Below are positions 25,501 through 36,400 of a DNA stretch of 64,000 nucleotides, piece after piece; positions within the stretch are counted from its first letter, which is position 1, and every line of letters begins with the position of its first letter. The position numbers and the translations under genes are program-made. The DNA lies in assembly GCF_001640805.2 (NCBI RefSeq), contig NC_066835.1, positions 7,186,227 through 7,250,226 of the forward strand, given 5' to 3'. A model generated the notes under the pieces. It worked only from the letters and a program-made list of their open reading frames with translations, was not told where the DNA came from and ran no database searches. The DNA comes from Lates calcarifer (lineage: Eukaryota > Chordata > Actinopteri > Centropomidae).

Positions 25501-26843
25501 TCACCAGTAAGTCCAGCTCCCTCTTGGTCACAACATTTATGATGCATGGAGTGTATGTGAACATACTGTATGCTGGTTGCTGTCTCTTTTTTATAATGCA
25601 CAGCCTCCTCTTCCTCTCCCCAGGGACGTGATGCATCTGACCAGCATATTATTGAAGTGGTGTTGAAGATGTTGCAGGGTGAGTGTCTAGACCTGAATAT
25701 CCACCTTTGATGTCCATAGGGGAGATTAGATTAGCTCATTTCCCGCAACTGCTTTCATCTCCTGAGCAATCAGTTGCCCATCATCAGAAGTAATTTAATC
25801 AAAATGATGATGCTGGCTCTCCTGTGTTACAGAGAGGCTAGCAGCAGTAGCGGTCAGCGCCAAGAGGGCTGTGCTCGGTGGTGCGGGTGTAATGGGACCT
25901 CCTGGGCCTCCTGGACCTCCGGGAGCCCCTGGCCCTCAGGGGCCACACGGTTTACCTGGTGCCCGTGGCATCCCCGGCATAATTGGAGCACCTGGGCAGA
26001 TTGGAAACACAGGGCTTAAAGGTAAAAACAGACAGTGTGGCATTAATACACTGTTGAAAGTTTAGCTTTTTGGGCACATCTGATGCCTTCACTTCTCCTG
26101 TTTTCCTCCAGGAAAGAGAGGGCCAAAAGGACAAAGAGGAGATCCTGGTAAACCTCACCCAGGACCACCAGGACCCCCTGGAATACAAGGTAGGAGCTGA
26201 AGCCTCCCACAGCCAGGATGGAGTTCTGCTGCAAGATCTATGTGTTTCCTTAACACACAAGAGCCTAAATATGTGATTCTGGCCAAAGGTTAAGAAGAGG
26301 AGGGGTACAATAAGTAACTGAAGGACTTGACTTTACAGTGCTTGCCACAGGAGAGCCCGCTCAAAGGCATTTTAAAAGCTTCATTAACTCCAGCCATTTA
26401 ACAGATGCTCTTGAATGAGAATGTAATAGGATTGCAAAAGTACACACTAACTCAAACTGCGGAAAACACACTCATACTCACACGTATACACAATGTAAAT
26501 GTATGCATAGATACAGTACACATGTGTAATTGAAGTCCAGAATGGAGATTTCTATGGATCTCAATGCACTTAGTCAGATTTCACCCCCTGGAAATCTCCT
26601 AAAATCCTCTCTTGATGTGGAACCTGTCCCTTCACAGGTCCTCCTGGTGTGGATGGCATGGCTCGGGACGGCAGACCCGGCGAAAGAGGACCTCAGGGAT
26701 CAGCCGGAGAGGCCGGTCGCCCCGGCAAGGCGGGTCCACCAGGTCTCCCAGGCTTCTGCGAGGCAGCAATGTGTCTGGCCGCGTCAGCGTACACCTCCCC
26801 AAGACTACAGGAGGCGGGAACGATCAAAGGACCCAATGTTTAG
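10443..26843 (+). CDS. col9a2: Collagen type IX alpha-2 chain (32 coding exons, complete span)
   Basis: This gene encodes one chain of the type IX heterotrimer, a FACIT collagen bound to the surface of type II fibrils in cartilage. Assembled exons give 691 residues once the extra base in exon 23 is set aside; the human chain is 689 residues with 32 exons. Diagnostic parts are the NC3 segment [14 protein letters not shown] (about residues 166-179, with the Ser for glycosaminoglycan attachment and a cysteine pair), the NC2 helix [13 protein letters not shown] with A-V-A-V-S-A-K-R, and the C-terminal G-F-C-E-A-A-M-C with S-A-Y and I-K-G-P. Like all alpha-2 chains it lacks the globular NC4 domain. 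All introns use GT-AG except intron 5 (GC-AG). Exon 23 has 55 nt, not 54, and breaks the frame as written. It converges on col16a1. Confidence 0.97.
11865..17503 (+). CDS. col9a2: col9a2 exons 2-9: COL3 triple helix
   Basis: Exons: 11,865-11,939; 12,736-12,771; 12,882-12,944; 15,007-15,060; 15,445-15,480; 17,113-17,136; 17,271-17,324; 17,450-17,503. All start and end in phase 0 and each after exon 2 begins with a Gly codon. Exon 2 starts R-G-P-P-G, as in the human chain. Exon 5 ends in a GC donor (gcaagt, 15,061). Exon 7 (24 nt) encodes G-A-G-L-P-G-L-S and contains the G-A-G interruption conserved at this point of COL3. Residues are about 25-156. Confidence 0.93.
15565..16210. repeat. Percomorph interspersed repeat (aagtacttaagta family) in col9a2 intron 6
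   Basis: Phrases such as ttgcttaagtaaatacaaca, ggtaaaagtacagaagtatt and gaaatgtagtggagtagaag are hallmarks of a repeat widespread in percomorph introns. A copy in the other orientation lies at 41,150-41,700. Confidence 0.6.
19122..19319 (+). CDS. col9a2: col9a2 exons 10-11: NC3 hinge with glycosaminoglycan site
   Basis: Exons 19,122-19,172 and 19,263-19,319. The first reads [17 protein letters not shown] and the second starts C-P-L-N-C-P-A-G. In type IX collagen this hinge carries the chondroitin sulfate chain on the alpha-2 Ser within G-S-A-D (about residue 169 here). The two Cys, at about residues 174 and 178, make interchain disulfides. Confidence 0.93.
19427..25506 (+). CDS. col9a2: col9a2 exons 12-28: COL2 triple helix
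   Basis: Exons: 19,427-19,480; 21,147-21,200; 21,368-21,421; 21,884-21,937; 22,049-22,102; 22,262-22,315; 22,408-22,461; 22,552-22,605; 23,521-23,565; 23,682-23,735; 23,838-23,891; 23,975-24,029; 24,117-24,188; 24,541-24,576; 24,711-24,755; 25,174-25,206; 25,360-25,506. Nine exons are exactly 54 nt before the first 45-nt exon, the classic collagen exon size. The 147-nt exon 28 encodes an uninterrupted Gly-X-Y run with one R-G-D-P. Only 23,975-24,029 departs from the frame (55 nt). Residues are about 193-516. Confidence 0.92.
20290..20735. mobile_element. Fold-back repeat in col9a2 intron 12
   Basis: This is the same family as 7,826-8,215. A run of four ttagc units (20,345-20,370) is followed by ctagcctgggtctgtccaaa. 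The second half is an approximate reverse complement of the first: tatttcttggcaatcatcag at about 20,529 against cctggccaagaaatagttat at about 20,632, with aggaagtcactcgcctgg near the centre. No ORF of note. Confidence 0.7.
23975..24029 (+). CDS. col9a2: col9a2 exon 23 with a one-base frameshift as written
   Basis: The segment has a good acceptor (cctctgcag) and donor (gtgagt), but 55 nt instead of the expected 54. Its start gives G-R-Q and its end, in the frame set by exon 24, gives [15 protein letters not shown]. The two parts meet if the A at 23,984 is extra. Read literally, the frame leaves the Gly-X-Y pattern and meets a TGA at 24,713-24,715 at the start of exon 26. No alternative acceptor restores a multiple of three. 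A sequencing or assembly error is the simplest reading; a real null allele is possible. Confidence 0.85.
25624..26021 (+). CDS. col9a2: col9a2 exons 29-30: NC2 and start of COL1
   Basis: Exons 25,624-25,678 (55 nt, ends in phase 1) and 25,833-26,021 (189 nt). Together they encode [19 protein letters not shown], then [11 protein letters not shown]. The amphipathic helix of NC2 drives chain selection and trimer registration in type IX. COL1 then begins V-M-G-P-P-G-P-P-G. From exon 29 to the end the exons use split-Gly (phase 1) junctions, unlike the phase-0 junctions before. Confidence 0.94.
26112..26843 (+). CDS. col9a2: col9a2 exons 31-32: rest of COL1 and NC1
   Basis: Exons 26,112-26,189 and 26,638-26,843. 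COL1 contains a G-K-P-H-P-G imperfection, also present in human as G-R-G-H-P-G. NC1 reads [14 protein letters not shown], with the two Cys used for interchain disulfides, and the chain ends I-K-G-P-N-V before TAG at 26,841. Confidence 0.95.
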
Positions 26844-27440
26844 GAGACTCGTCTCTCCATCAGCAGCTCACAAAGACCCGGGAGAGAGGAGGAGGAGGAG
26901 GAGGAGGAGAGGGAAAGAGGAAGAAGAGGAGAGAGGCCGCTCTTCTCAGTCGGACAACATCGAGAACAAGGGGTGGGGGGGGGACAATAATAGTGACTGG
27001 CTGTATGGCGCCCCCTCCTGAAACTCACAGCCTCAAGTTTTGACTGGTGGGACATACTCTGATCTTAATCTCGCCCCCCAACATCACCATGACAACAGCA
27101 GCTCACAGCCACCCACATCCTTTCTGAATTTCTCTAGTGTTTTTGGATGATGTCAGTGTCAGTCCCATCCAAATATCCCAGCCCTGTTCCAGCAGTGAAA
27201 GAGGAACAGACTTATATTGCATCTCCCTGTCTCCCACCACAGTATCTCTGAGCTGAGAGGAGCTGAAAACCAAGCGTGGTGAAGTACTTCTCTCTTTACA
27301 CCAAGGTCACTTTAAATGGTTTTTATATATGCAATATTTTGTTCGAGAGTGTTTTGAAGTTTAAATGCCTTGTTTGTCTTGCAACATCACACCTGATGCC
27401 TTAGAAGTGTACAAAAAGGACCAATAAATGATTGCAGCCC
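26844..27440 (+). other. col9a2: col9a2 3' UTR with candidate poly(A) signals
   Basis: The first canonical AATAAA after the stop is at 27,423-27,428, giving a 3' UTR of about 0.6 kb. Others at 27,766-27,771, 27,972-27,977 and 28,128-28,133 could give longer forms. A purine tract of gag/gga repeats occupies about 26,880-26,935, just after the stop codon. Confidence 0.6.
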
Positions 27441-28499
27441 AACGTCACACTCAGTACTGTATTGTAAAATGTAGTATTTTCATCCATCAGCTTGAGTGAA
27501 ATCCCTGATTTACCTCATGTGTACATTGCCCCCACTCCCTCCCCTCCCAATCCCCGCTTTCTTCCCAAGTCTCATTTTAGAAACTAACGACTAGCTTTAT
27601 CTCTTCCTCTTGTTGCCTGGCAACAGCATATCCCGATGGGCACTCCCATCTCCCACAATGCAGTGCTGTAAATCTTTGTAAATGTGTGTTGATTATTATG
27701 TAGAGAAAAAGGAATGGGTTACGATATGCACCAACAAAAATCCTGTGTTAATGAATTCAGTGAGTAATAAAAAGTTCCTACAGAAATAACGACTTTTCCT
27801 CAAAACAAATCAGTTACCAGTCGGAATGTGCCTCCTATGCCACTGTCAACTTTCCAAAGGGTGTCAGCGATTTAATGACTGATTTATTTTCATCAACAAA
27901 AGCTATTTATTGTTCTTTATATAATCATCTGTAAAGAGGGTTTTTTCTGGCTGTTCAGGTAAACCCAAACCAATAAAAAGGAACCTTTTGTAAAATCCAA
28001 TGTTTTTCTCTATCATGTGGGGATTGGAAATGAGTCTCCTTAATCTAACTCACCTCTTTCAGCTCTTCTTCTTTTCTTTTTCATTACTCCGATTCCAAAT
28101 ATTTAATCATATCAATTCATGCATGTAAATAAACTCCAATGCTTCCAAAGCTGCAAATGCTCAGCTTTTGTCAACATTCTTGCAGCAATGAAGGCCAAAA
28201 GCTTCACTACACTACTGAGACTAGACAGTATAATTCCTCCAATGTAAACATGCACATTTCTTGCAATGAAAAACAACCAGACTTGCACAATTCTGCTTTC
28301 AAAATGTATGTTTTTTTTCCTCAAATGATTCATAATACAACATGTAAGGCGCATGGGTTTTGCCACAATGACGGTAAAACAAAATATGCACAAGGTAGAG
28401 TTGATGGATAAACAGATGGATTGTCAAATGGGTCAACAGACACATGAGGTCAGTGGGCCCTTGGGCCAGAGCCTGTTTGAAGTGAAGTGTTGGAAAGTC

Positions 28500-28770
28500 A
28501 ATCAAACAACCTTAAAGAGGCACAAAATAACCACAGAGGGACACAAAAGACCAGAAAGTGATACTAACTGATAACAAAGAGACACAACACCATAAAAAAA
28601 CATAAACCAACTACAAAGAGACAAAACAACTATGAAGAAATGTGAACCAACTACAAAGAGTCACACAACTGCAACTTTAGTCTGGATGTGCTGCTCTGTA
28701 GGAGAAGTGGGGAGGGGTCTTTTACATGTCTGTGCCCAGGGGCCCATCATCTCATAATCCGTCCATGGAC
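28500..28770. repeat. Interspersed repeat with tandem caaagagacaca units
   Basis: Units such as aacaaagagacacaacacca, ctacaaagagacaaaacaac and ctacaaagagtcacacaac repeat about every 30 bp. The block is bounded by ggtcagtgggcccttgggcc and gtgcccaggggcccatcatc, which look like related ends. It is related to 4,030-4,360 and lies in the possible 3' UTR of col16a1. Confidence 0.6.
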
Positions 28771-30217
28771 GAACAACAGCGTTTGTTACAACACAGGCTG
28801 ACAATGATAACCACATGATAAAGCCTCTTTGAAAAGCAATTTAATTCAGTTTTAAGCTTAATATTTCCCATGGGCTAGCTTGTGAGAAAGAAAAGTCTGA
28901 CCATGGCTCATAGTTTAAACTGCCAATTAAACTATGGAGATGGGAAGAGATAGTAATGATTTATAACTCCAGAGACTTCTAGAAATGACAAAAAGTGACA
29001 AAAATAACAGACAGCAAACCAAAAATACAGCACCATGTAACACTACAAATGTTTGTGATGATATTATGGTGGTCGCATTACAGTACCTGTGGTGAATGGG
29101 CTCAATTATTGCTCATATTTTCTTAAACAAGTGCCTAGTGAAGCAGGCAGATGGCTATTACAGCTACTTTGGAATATAAAATGAGATGAGATGCTTTAAA
29201 ATTGCTTCACTTCCAAGAAGACTGGAGTTAAAATTACGCAAAATGAATGTCAGCAAAATAATTACAAAAGCCAATATGCTTCCTTATGTAAACGCAATTT
29301 TCTTCTATAAATAATTTGTCTTTTACAGAACAGCATTATTCCATTTTGAAAGCTTATAGACCTTAGAAAAATATCCCTTTGGCATTTCTTTGTATTTGCA
29401 TTGTTGCTGTATAACCATTGACAATGAAAAATAAGTGGCGGGCCATGCATATGCCTTTTATCAAATCCTTTGAAAAAGTATCAAAAGCCACTATATATAT
29501 AAATATAAATATATACAAAACAGTCAATCCATCAAGCCTCCTTGATATGAATGCAAGTTTTTGACGTTTGTTTCTACAGAACTGAAATACATTTCTAGGG
29601 ATATTCTCTTACAAGTCAAATTCAAATATGTATCACACCTCAGGCACTGAGACAGAACATTAGAAATGCATGGGATGCACTCCAAATGGGATTCTGTGAC
29701 AAAGGAACAAAGATATGAGAGGTGGAAGCAAAGTGCTACAATAATTGTGTGTATTCTCTTTCTACAGATTTAGACAAAGAAAATTTAAAAGGAAAGAAAG
29801 AAAGAAAACAAAAGAGGCCAGAATTAATCAAGGAAGAAAATACAGATTGTGATTCTTGTCACCTCCCCTGGGTTGTTTGAAATTGTACAAAAGGAGTGAA
29901 ACACAGTGAGAAAATAAGAGGCAGTAATATAGCAGTGAATTGGCATTCACAGAGAAAGGGAATGATGCAATAAAAATGTGCTGCTGGTGTGTCTTTGCAG
30001 GCCTCAGTTCCAGTGGGGCCCTTAGAAAGAAATTTTGGATTTTTGCTCAGAGCTACAGCAGAAAATCTGTGTGGGTAAATCTATACAACTCAACACTGGC
30101 CGCTCCTTTAGTTTATCAAATTCAATAACTTTGGGTCATGGTCTTTGGCTTTGTGTCTTTTCTGTAGTCTCTTTGCTTCAGTCCCCCCTGCCCCTCTCCC
30201 CCACTACCTCTAGCCCT

Positions 30218-30411
30218 CTACCAGGGGCCCTTGATAGGTGGGCCCTTGGGGCTGTATTCTACTTGATGGCTCATACAGTCTCCAGGATTACACCTGCCAT
30301 CATTTCCCTTTGAACCAGTTGGTCCCGGAGGTCCTGGGATCCCAGGAACACCTTGCTGGCCAACAGGACCTGGAGGTCCCATCTTACCATAGCCAGGAGG
30401 TCCAGGGACAC
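30218..30411 (-). CDS. col16a1: col16a1 last exon: end of COL1, NC1 and stop
   Basis: Acceptor cttctcccag precedes 30,411, and the stop TAG is at 30,220-30,218. It encodes [20 protein letters not shown], then I-P-G-P-P-G-P, and the short NC1 with [11 protein letters not shown] and the end G-P-P-I-K-G-P-W. The human chain has C-N-P-S-D-C-F and ends in K-G-P-F-G. The two Cys probably form interchain disulfides near the C terminus. Confidence 0.95.
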
Positions 30412-33400
30412 CTGGGAGAAGAAAGGAAATAAAAGGAATGTAATAATTGTTCCAGTATCCTTTTTTTTTACCTTTGGACATAACCAGGTTCCTCTGTATA
30501 GTCTTTATGCCAAGCTAAGATAATCAGCTGCTGGTTGTAGCTTCATATTTCCTGTAAAGATAGAACAGCAGTAACAATCATTAACTGTGAGCTAAAAGGC
30601 AAATAACCAACATGTTAAACTATTTCTTTGAGGATTTATCTTAATCACTGTAATACAACTTCTGTGAGTGTAGTGTTGCTATTTCACGCTAAAGCAGAAG
30701 ATGAAGAACTTAAATGATTCGTAATATGGTAAGGAAATACACACTGAGAAAAAAGAATCTCTATATGATGTTATTATCGTGTCTGTTATCAGGGGAACAT
30801 TAGGGAAACGTGAAAATCCTAATGTGATCATTTCATGCAAGTGTAGTTGCTTTTTCAACCAACACTATTTATCAATCCACATGAAATAAACTGCTCCATA
30901 TAAAGCGAATACAGATACTAATTTGCTAATTTAGCAAATGCTATCTGAACTTTGTGATGATTAAAGGATCTTAGATGTTGATTTGGGTGATTACTAGCCT
31001 GGCAATTTTAATTAAGACAGCTTAAGAATGATGAAAAATTACTTTCATCATGCTGGCAATTTACCAATCAACAACAACACAAACTTCTTAAGTAATTAGC
31101 ATCATTTGACTTGATACAATGTTAGCCAATGCTGCCAGCTAATGGTTTAGCATCAGGTGCAGCTTGCTTGCATGCACAAACCATTCTGAAAAAACAGGCA
31201 GATGATTGTTCCAGATGTAAGTGCATCAACAAAACGAGACCAAAGAGAAGATTTACTCCAACTGATTTTACAATTCACAAAAACTTTTTTGTTAATACTC
31301 AAGGAAATGCGCTACACATTAAACACAATGTACTCTCCAATGGCTCAAATCAAATGGCCATCACTGTACTACTTCATGAACCATGGACCAAGTGTGGTAA
31401 ATTACCTGGTGCACCTGGAGGTCCTACATCTCCCATCTCCCCAATGCCCTTGTCTCCTTTTTCTCCTGGTGGTCCTCGTGGTCCTACAGAAAGTAAGTCA
31501 CCCATTTTGACCACATGACAGTTCAACAGTTTACACTAAATTCACAATGACACTTGATGTCACTGTCATGATGCTAGGAGTGAAAGGTTCACCTGGGGGT
31601 CCTAGGCCTCCTGGCCGGCCTTGCCTGCCGATCTGTCCCGGGAGGCCAGGTGCACCCGGGGCGCCGGGATTACCTGGAGAGCCATCTTTCCCTGGGGGCC
31701 CAGGCCGACCTGGGGATGCCACCATCTCTACTGGCATCTGCATGCGAGACATGTAATAGGCCATTCTCTCTGAGGAGGGGAAACAGGCAATAACAAATGC
31801 AGTGGTAAGAGCTGAGGTGTCCCAGAGGAAAAATGAAAAAATGCTTTGAAAGAGAGATATACATCTGAAGAAAAAAAACATTGCTCTAGTGCTGAAATTG
31901 TGGCATTATGCACAAAAATAAACATTCACAAAACAATTCCAGAGATTAGCACGTCCTCACCATCGAAGATCTTGATGACCTGCTGGCGAATGAAGTTTTT
32001 GATTTCATCATAATTAACTACAGCCTGTGAGAGGATACAAGAAAAAAGAGAAAAACAAACCGGCAAACATTAATCAAAGCAGATAATTAAAAAATTCATT
32101 ATTTACAAGAGCAGATGGAGCCAGTGAGCGCCTCTGGCCATTGCACTGATTGAGCTGATTAAAAACTTAAAAATAAAATAAAAATGAGGCTACCGAGCTA
32201 CAAATGTAACTAAAAAGTATCTTACATCGTTTCCTGGCGACCCTGGAGGTCCAGGAAGTCCGGGGGGGCCTGACGAACCTGGGCTTCCCCTTTCCCCTCT
32301 GGGTCCGACTGGGCCAATCATTGGCTGTGCATCCTTGGAGAGGTAACCTCCACCACCAGGAGGCCCTGGTCTGCCTCTCTCCCCAGGAGGACCCCTTTGG
32401 CCTGGGGCCCCTGACTCACCCTGAAAGACAGACACTCACAAGGTAACGGTAGTGGATAAAAGGACTTCTACTGCTATGCTACTTCTTTCAGCGACTGGAT
32501 AAAAAATGGATATTCATTCATCACATTCTTTAGTTTCTAGCGTTAAGACACTTATTACCACTGATTATACACATTTATCACTTCTTAAAGGGGCTATTTG
32601 TAAGTTTATTCGCCTGCTGAACATGATTTCTTGCCAGGAACAGATGGTGATGTCCACTTGCTAAGAGCTTCAGACATCATTATTTACAATACAAGAGGTT
32701 AGAATACGACCACTGAGCAGCACTACCTCTTCGAGACAGAGTGGATGTTACAGTGAGTTGCCGTGGGAAAGTAATGAGACTGGCTGGCTGGGCTGGGGCT
32801 AGCTGGTTAGCATGCTAACTTCATTAGAAGAAAAGAAGCGGTAGAACTAGAAGCAGTTGGAGACAGATCTTGGTGAGTAAAGGAATGAAGTTTGCTGAAC
32901 TCGCAATGTTAATGTGACTTTTAATGCTAATGTTAGCTATGTAGGTATAGCAAAACCTACACATAGCTTCTTTAAAACTCAATATTATGCACTTTACTTA
33001 TTATATTATTGATGCCATTTCATTTAGAAGATTTTTGCTTTCTTTCCAAGGGTCAGATAAGATGATTGATACCACTCTCATGCCTCTATGTTAAACATGA
33101 AGCCAAAGCCAGGAGATGGTTAAATTAGCAAATTTTGAGATGCTTATGAGCAAAAGAAAGCCCTTTAAGACAGCTATTGGCCACATCTATATCACTTTCC
33201 GCTCAACAGACAGCCCACCATTCAGGTTGTGTAAATACACCTCAAAAAAACCACCGGCGCTATATAAGCGACAGTGATTTATCGAGGACAAAGCAGCCCA
33301 TAATGGACGTCTAATGTTTACACGTCTCCGACAGACAAGCGGCTTGTGAAATAGAGAGGAGGGAGAAGAATAGAGGAGTCCATTCTTGTCTTTTTCCTCT

Positions 33401-36400
33401 GTTCTCCTCTTCTGTGCAGCTAAAACCCTGACAATGCCATCCTGTCAGCGTGACAAATAGCCTCATCTAGCATCTCCCCTCATGCTTAATAGCATTATCC
33501 CAGAGGCAGAAGAATAACTTTATCACTATATCCACCTACAGTACCGTAAGCCTGTGTTTAAGGAGAGATCCAACAGGCTCTGTAGTCACAGAGGGCTAGC
33601 AGGCGGCTGTCTGCCAGTCTGGAGAGGGGTGAAGTGAGGTGAGGAGGAAAGAGGGAGTCGGTGGGAGGGTCGGAGGGTTAGTGAACTGATGACTGTGTTA
33701 AGTGAGGGTGCTGAACGGGCAGAAATGGAAGGAGCAAGCGTGTTCAGCACCGCAGTGCACTGACTGGAGTCTCTCTAGGCTAAAAGGGAGAGAAAAAGGG
33801 GACATCTCAACGCATTCAGACGGTCTATTGATGTAATGGATGGTTGACGCTCGGCTTGTCAGCACACAGACAGACAGACAGACACGCACACACACATAAT
33901 GCACTGTACCATGCTGAGTCAACTCTTACCTTTTGACCTGGCTGCCCATTCTCCCCTGGTGGCCCTGCCGTTCCCTGTCAAAACAAAGAAAGACAATAGC
34001 CATCAAGGAATGAAATATACACATTACCACATCGATCTCTCTCCATTATCCTTTAATGGGGACAAACACCACACTCAGACATTACTCACATCTTTACCAG
34101 CAGCGCCATCACTGCCTGGCTCTCCCTAAAAGACGAAGTGAAAGCAGAAAAAAAGGGTTAGGTGAGATGTATTGGCATGCTAGCAGTTTGAATCATGTTC
34201 AATTATATCTACTTTGTTTTGGAGAGGACACATTTTGAAGCAGACACATGTTGAGAGGTACTAACCATGGGCCCCGGGTGTCCGGGTGGCCCTGGGGGTC
34301 CTACCATCCCAGGTGAACCCCTCTCACCAGCCTGGCCCTTATCTCCCTTTATACCCTGGAGAGTGACAGAAAAAAGGTTGAGAATTTAGATTCTCTTCTA
34401 TTGTTTGCACATTTGGCGGCAGGACAGAATTTCAATTGTGTCTTTTTTCACCCTCTCTCTTACACACATACACATACACATCCTTGTACACCTATCTTTG
34501 TGGGGTCCTGTCATTGAAATAATGCATTCCCTAGCCCCTTAACCTCACCTTCACCACCACAACTCAATGCCTAACCCTGACCCAACTCTAGCCTTAACTC
34601 TAAAACGTCTTAACCCTCAAATAGCCATTTAAACTCTAGCATTTTGGTACCCACAAAGCTGTCAGACCCCACAAATATAGTGGGCTACTGTTTTTTTCAG
34701 ATTTCACGAATATAGTAAAACTTTACTGCACATATACTTTTTTTTAAAGGCACATTAATCATAGCTTGTAAAGGTTTAAATTAAGATACTACATCCTTAT
34801 CTTTAGTCATTCATTTTCCCTTTTTGAAGTATGTGCTCTTGTACTTATTTACAGTAATCATAATCAATGTTTGTGTTATTTGTCACCCCTAGCACTCACT
34901 TGTTTATTTATCTCTAACATTTTTGGCTGATTAAACAATCCATTTTCCTCCTCAAACAGTTAAAGACTCAATTAATCTAATTGAATTATCCAAAGCCTTG
35001 CTTTGCAGTACTTCTCTTACCAGTCCTGATGCACCAGGAGGACCTGGAGGTCCAGCTGGACCTGTAGAACCCTGATAGGGAAAGTAAACACACACTTGAC
35101 TTAAGTTTAACACACTTACAAATACTTTAGAACAGATCAGACATGTATAAGGTTTTAAGGTTGAAAGGGCAGTGAACTTACAATGTGGCCGGGGGGTCCA
35201 GGTCGACCCTGAGCTCCAGGGGTACCGGGATCACCCTAGAAAGGTCACAAATTGACCTTTAGTGGTTGTCAGGGTTACACTGATTGTGATATATATATAT
35301 AGTCTTGCCTTGGGCATGGATACGTACATACATCCAAATTGATAGAAGACAGAAATACTCACATCATGTCCTGGTCTGCCTGGAGGTCCAGGTGGACCTG
35401 AAGGTCCAGCCTCACCCTGAAAGGATGAGAAAGTAATGAAAAGATAATATGGGAACATGAAATACAAGCAGTAATAAAACCCAGACTTGTGTGAGGGCAG
35501 TTTTCATAATTATAATCTTGATAAAACAGCTTGTCTTGATGAACACGCAACAGACAGCAGCAGTAAGTAGACAAACAGAAAGACATAGTGTGGTGATAAA
35601 GCAATGAGTTGTTGGCTAACCTTCTGCCCAGGGAAGCCAACATGGCCAGTTTTCCCTTTGAATCCCTGAGGAGAGACATCAAAGAGCATGAGATTGGTAC
35701 AGTATCAAAATTCACAAAGCTGAGGCTGCCAAAGAACAGGCAGACGTGTCTTTGAAATCCTGAACACCTGCTCTTGGGTAGAACACAAACTCAGATACAG
35801 GGAGCAGGGGAGAGAAATAAAAAAAGAAATGGAGGGATAGAGAGAGGCAGCTACTCATTCCTTTGTATGTATGTATGTTTGTATGTCCTCTGTGTGTGTG
35901 TGAATACTACCATCTCTGCCATGATGATATACAAGACAGAGATTTAAAAAGACCTTAGAATAACACAGGAGACTTACAAGTTTCAAATGGGATCACATCA
36001 TCAGTGATACGAAATCAACAAGACTCAGTAGTGATAGCACAAACTAATGTAGTGTGACTGTAGTACTAGCTATAGTTAATGATAATTAGCATAGGATGCT
36101 GTTAAAAAATTAAAGATAAATATAGTAAATAAAGTAAAAATATTACTAAATGGTCAAGAATTAAGACGATAACAGCTGTCTTGAGACTTTTCTATACATA
36201 TGCAAGGCACCATATTCAAGGCACAAACAATTGACCCACCAATCCATTTCTCCATACAGAGCTTTAGACAGGCTTTCAGTGACAAAGGTTTAGTCATGCA
36301 GTCCGATTTGCATACTACTTTGCTGTTTGTGAATCTGAAGGTGAGCCAGGGCAGTGCAATTCTAATGCATTATATAAAAAGTATGCCTACCAGCCTCTGT

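Larger units (their letters stand above)
26844..30217. other. Intergenic gap between the convergent col9a2 and col16a1 stop codons
   Basis: This 3.4-kb gap holds both 3' UTRs and one repeat (28,500-28,770). No further exon was seen. On the minus strand I found no AATAAA between 28,140 and 30,217. The nearest candidates for col16a1 are ATTAAA at 28,840-28,845 and AATAAA read from about 27,904-27,910 and 27,882-27,888. The col16a1 3' UTR may therefore be long and may overlap extended col9a2 transcripts. Confidence 0.5.

Noticed and set aside
26530..27043. 163- and 143-codon plus-strand frames over the last col9a2 exon
   Set aside because: These are wrong-frame reads of exon 32 and the purine-rich 3' UTR. 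The collagen frame ends at 26,843 with a conserved NC1.
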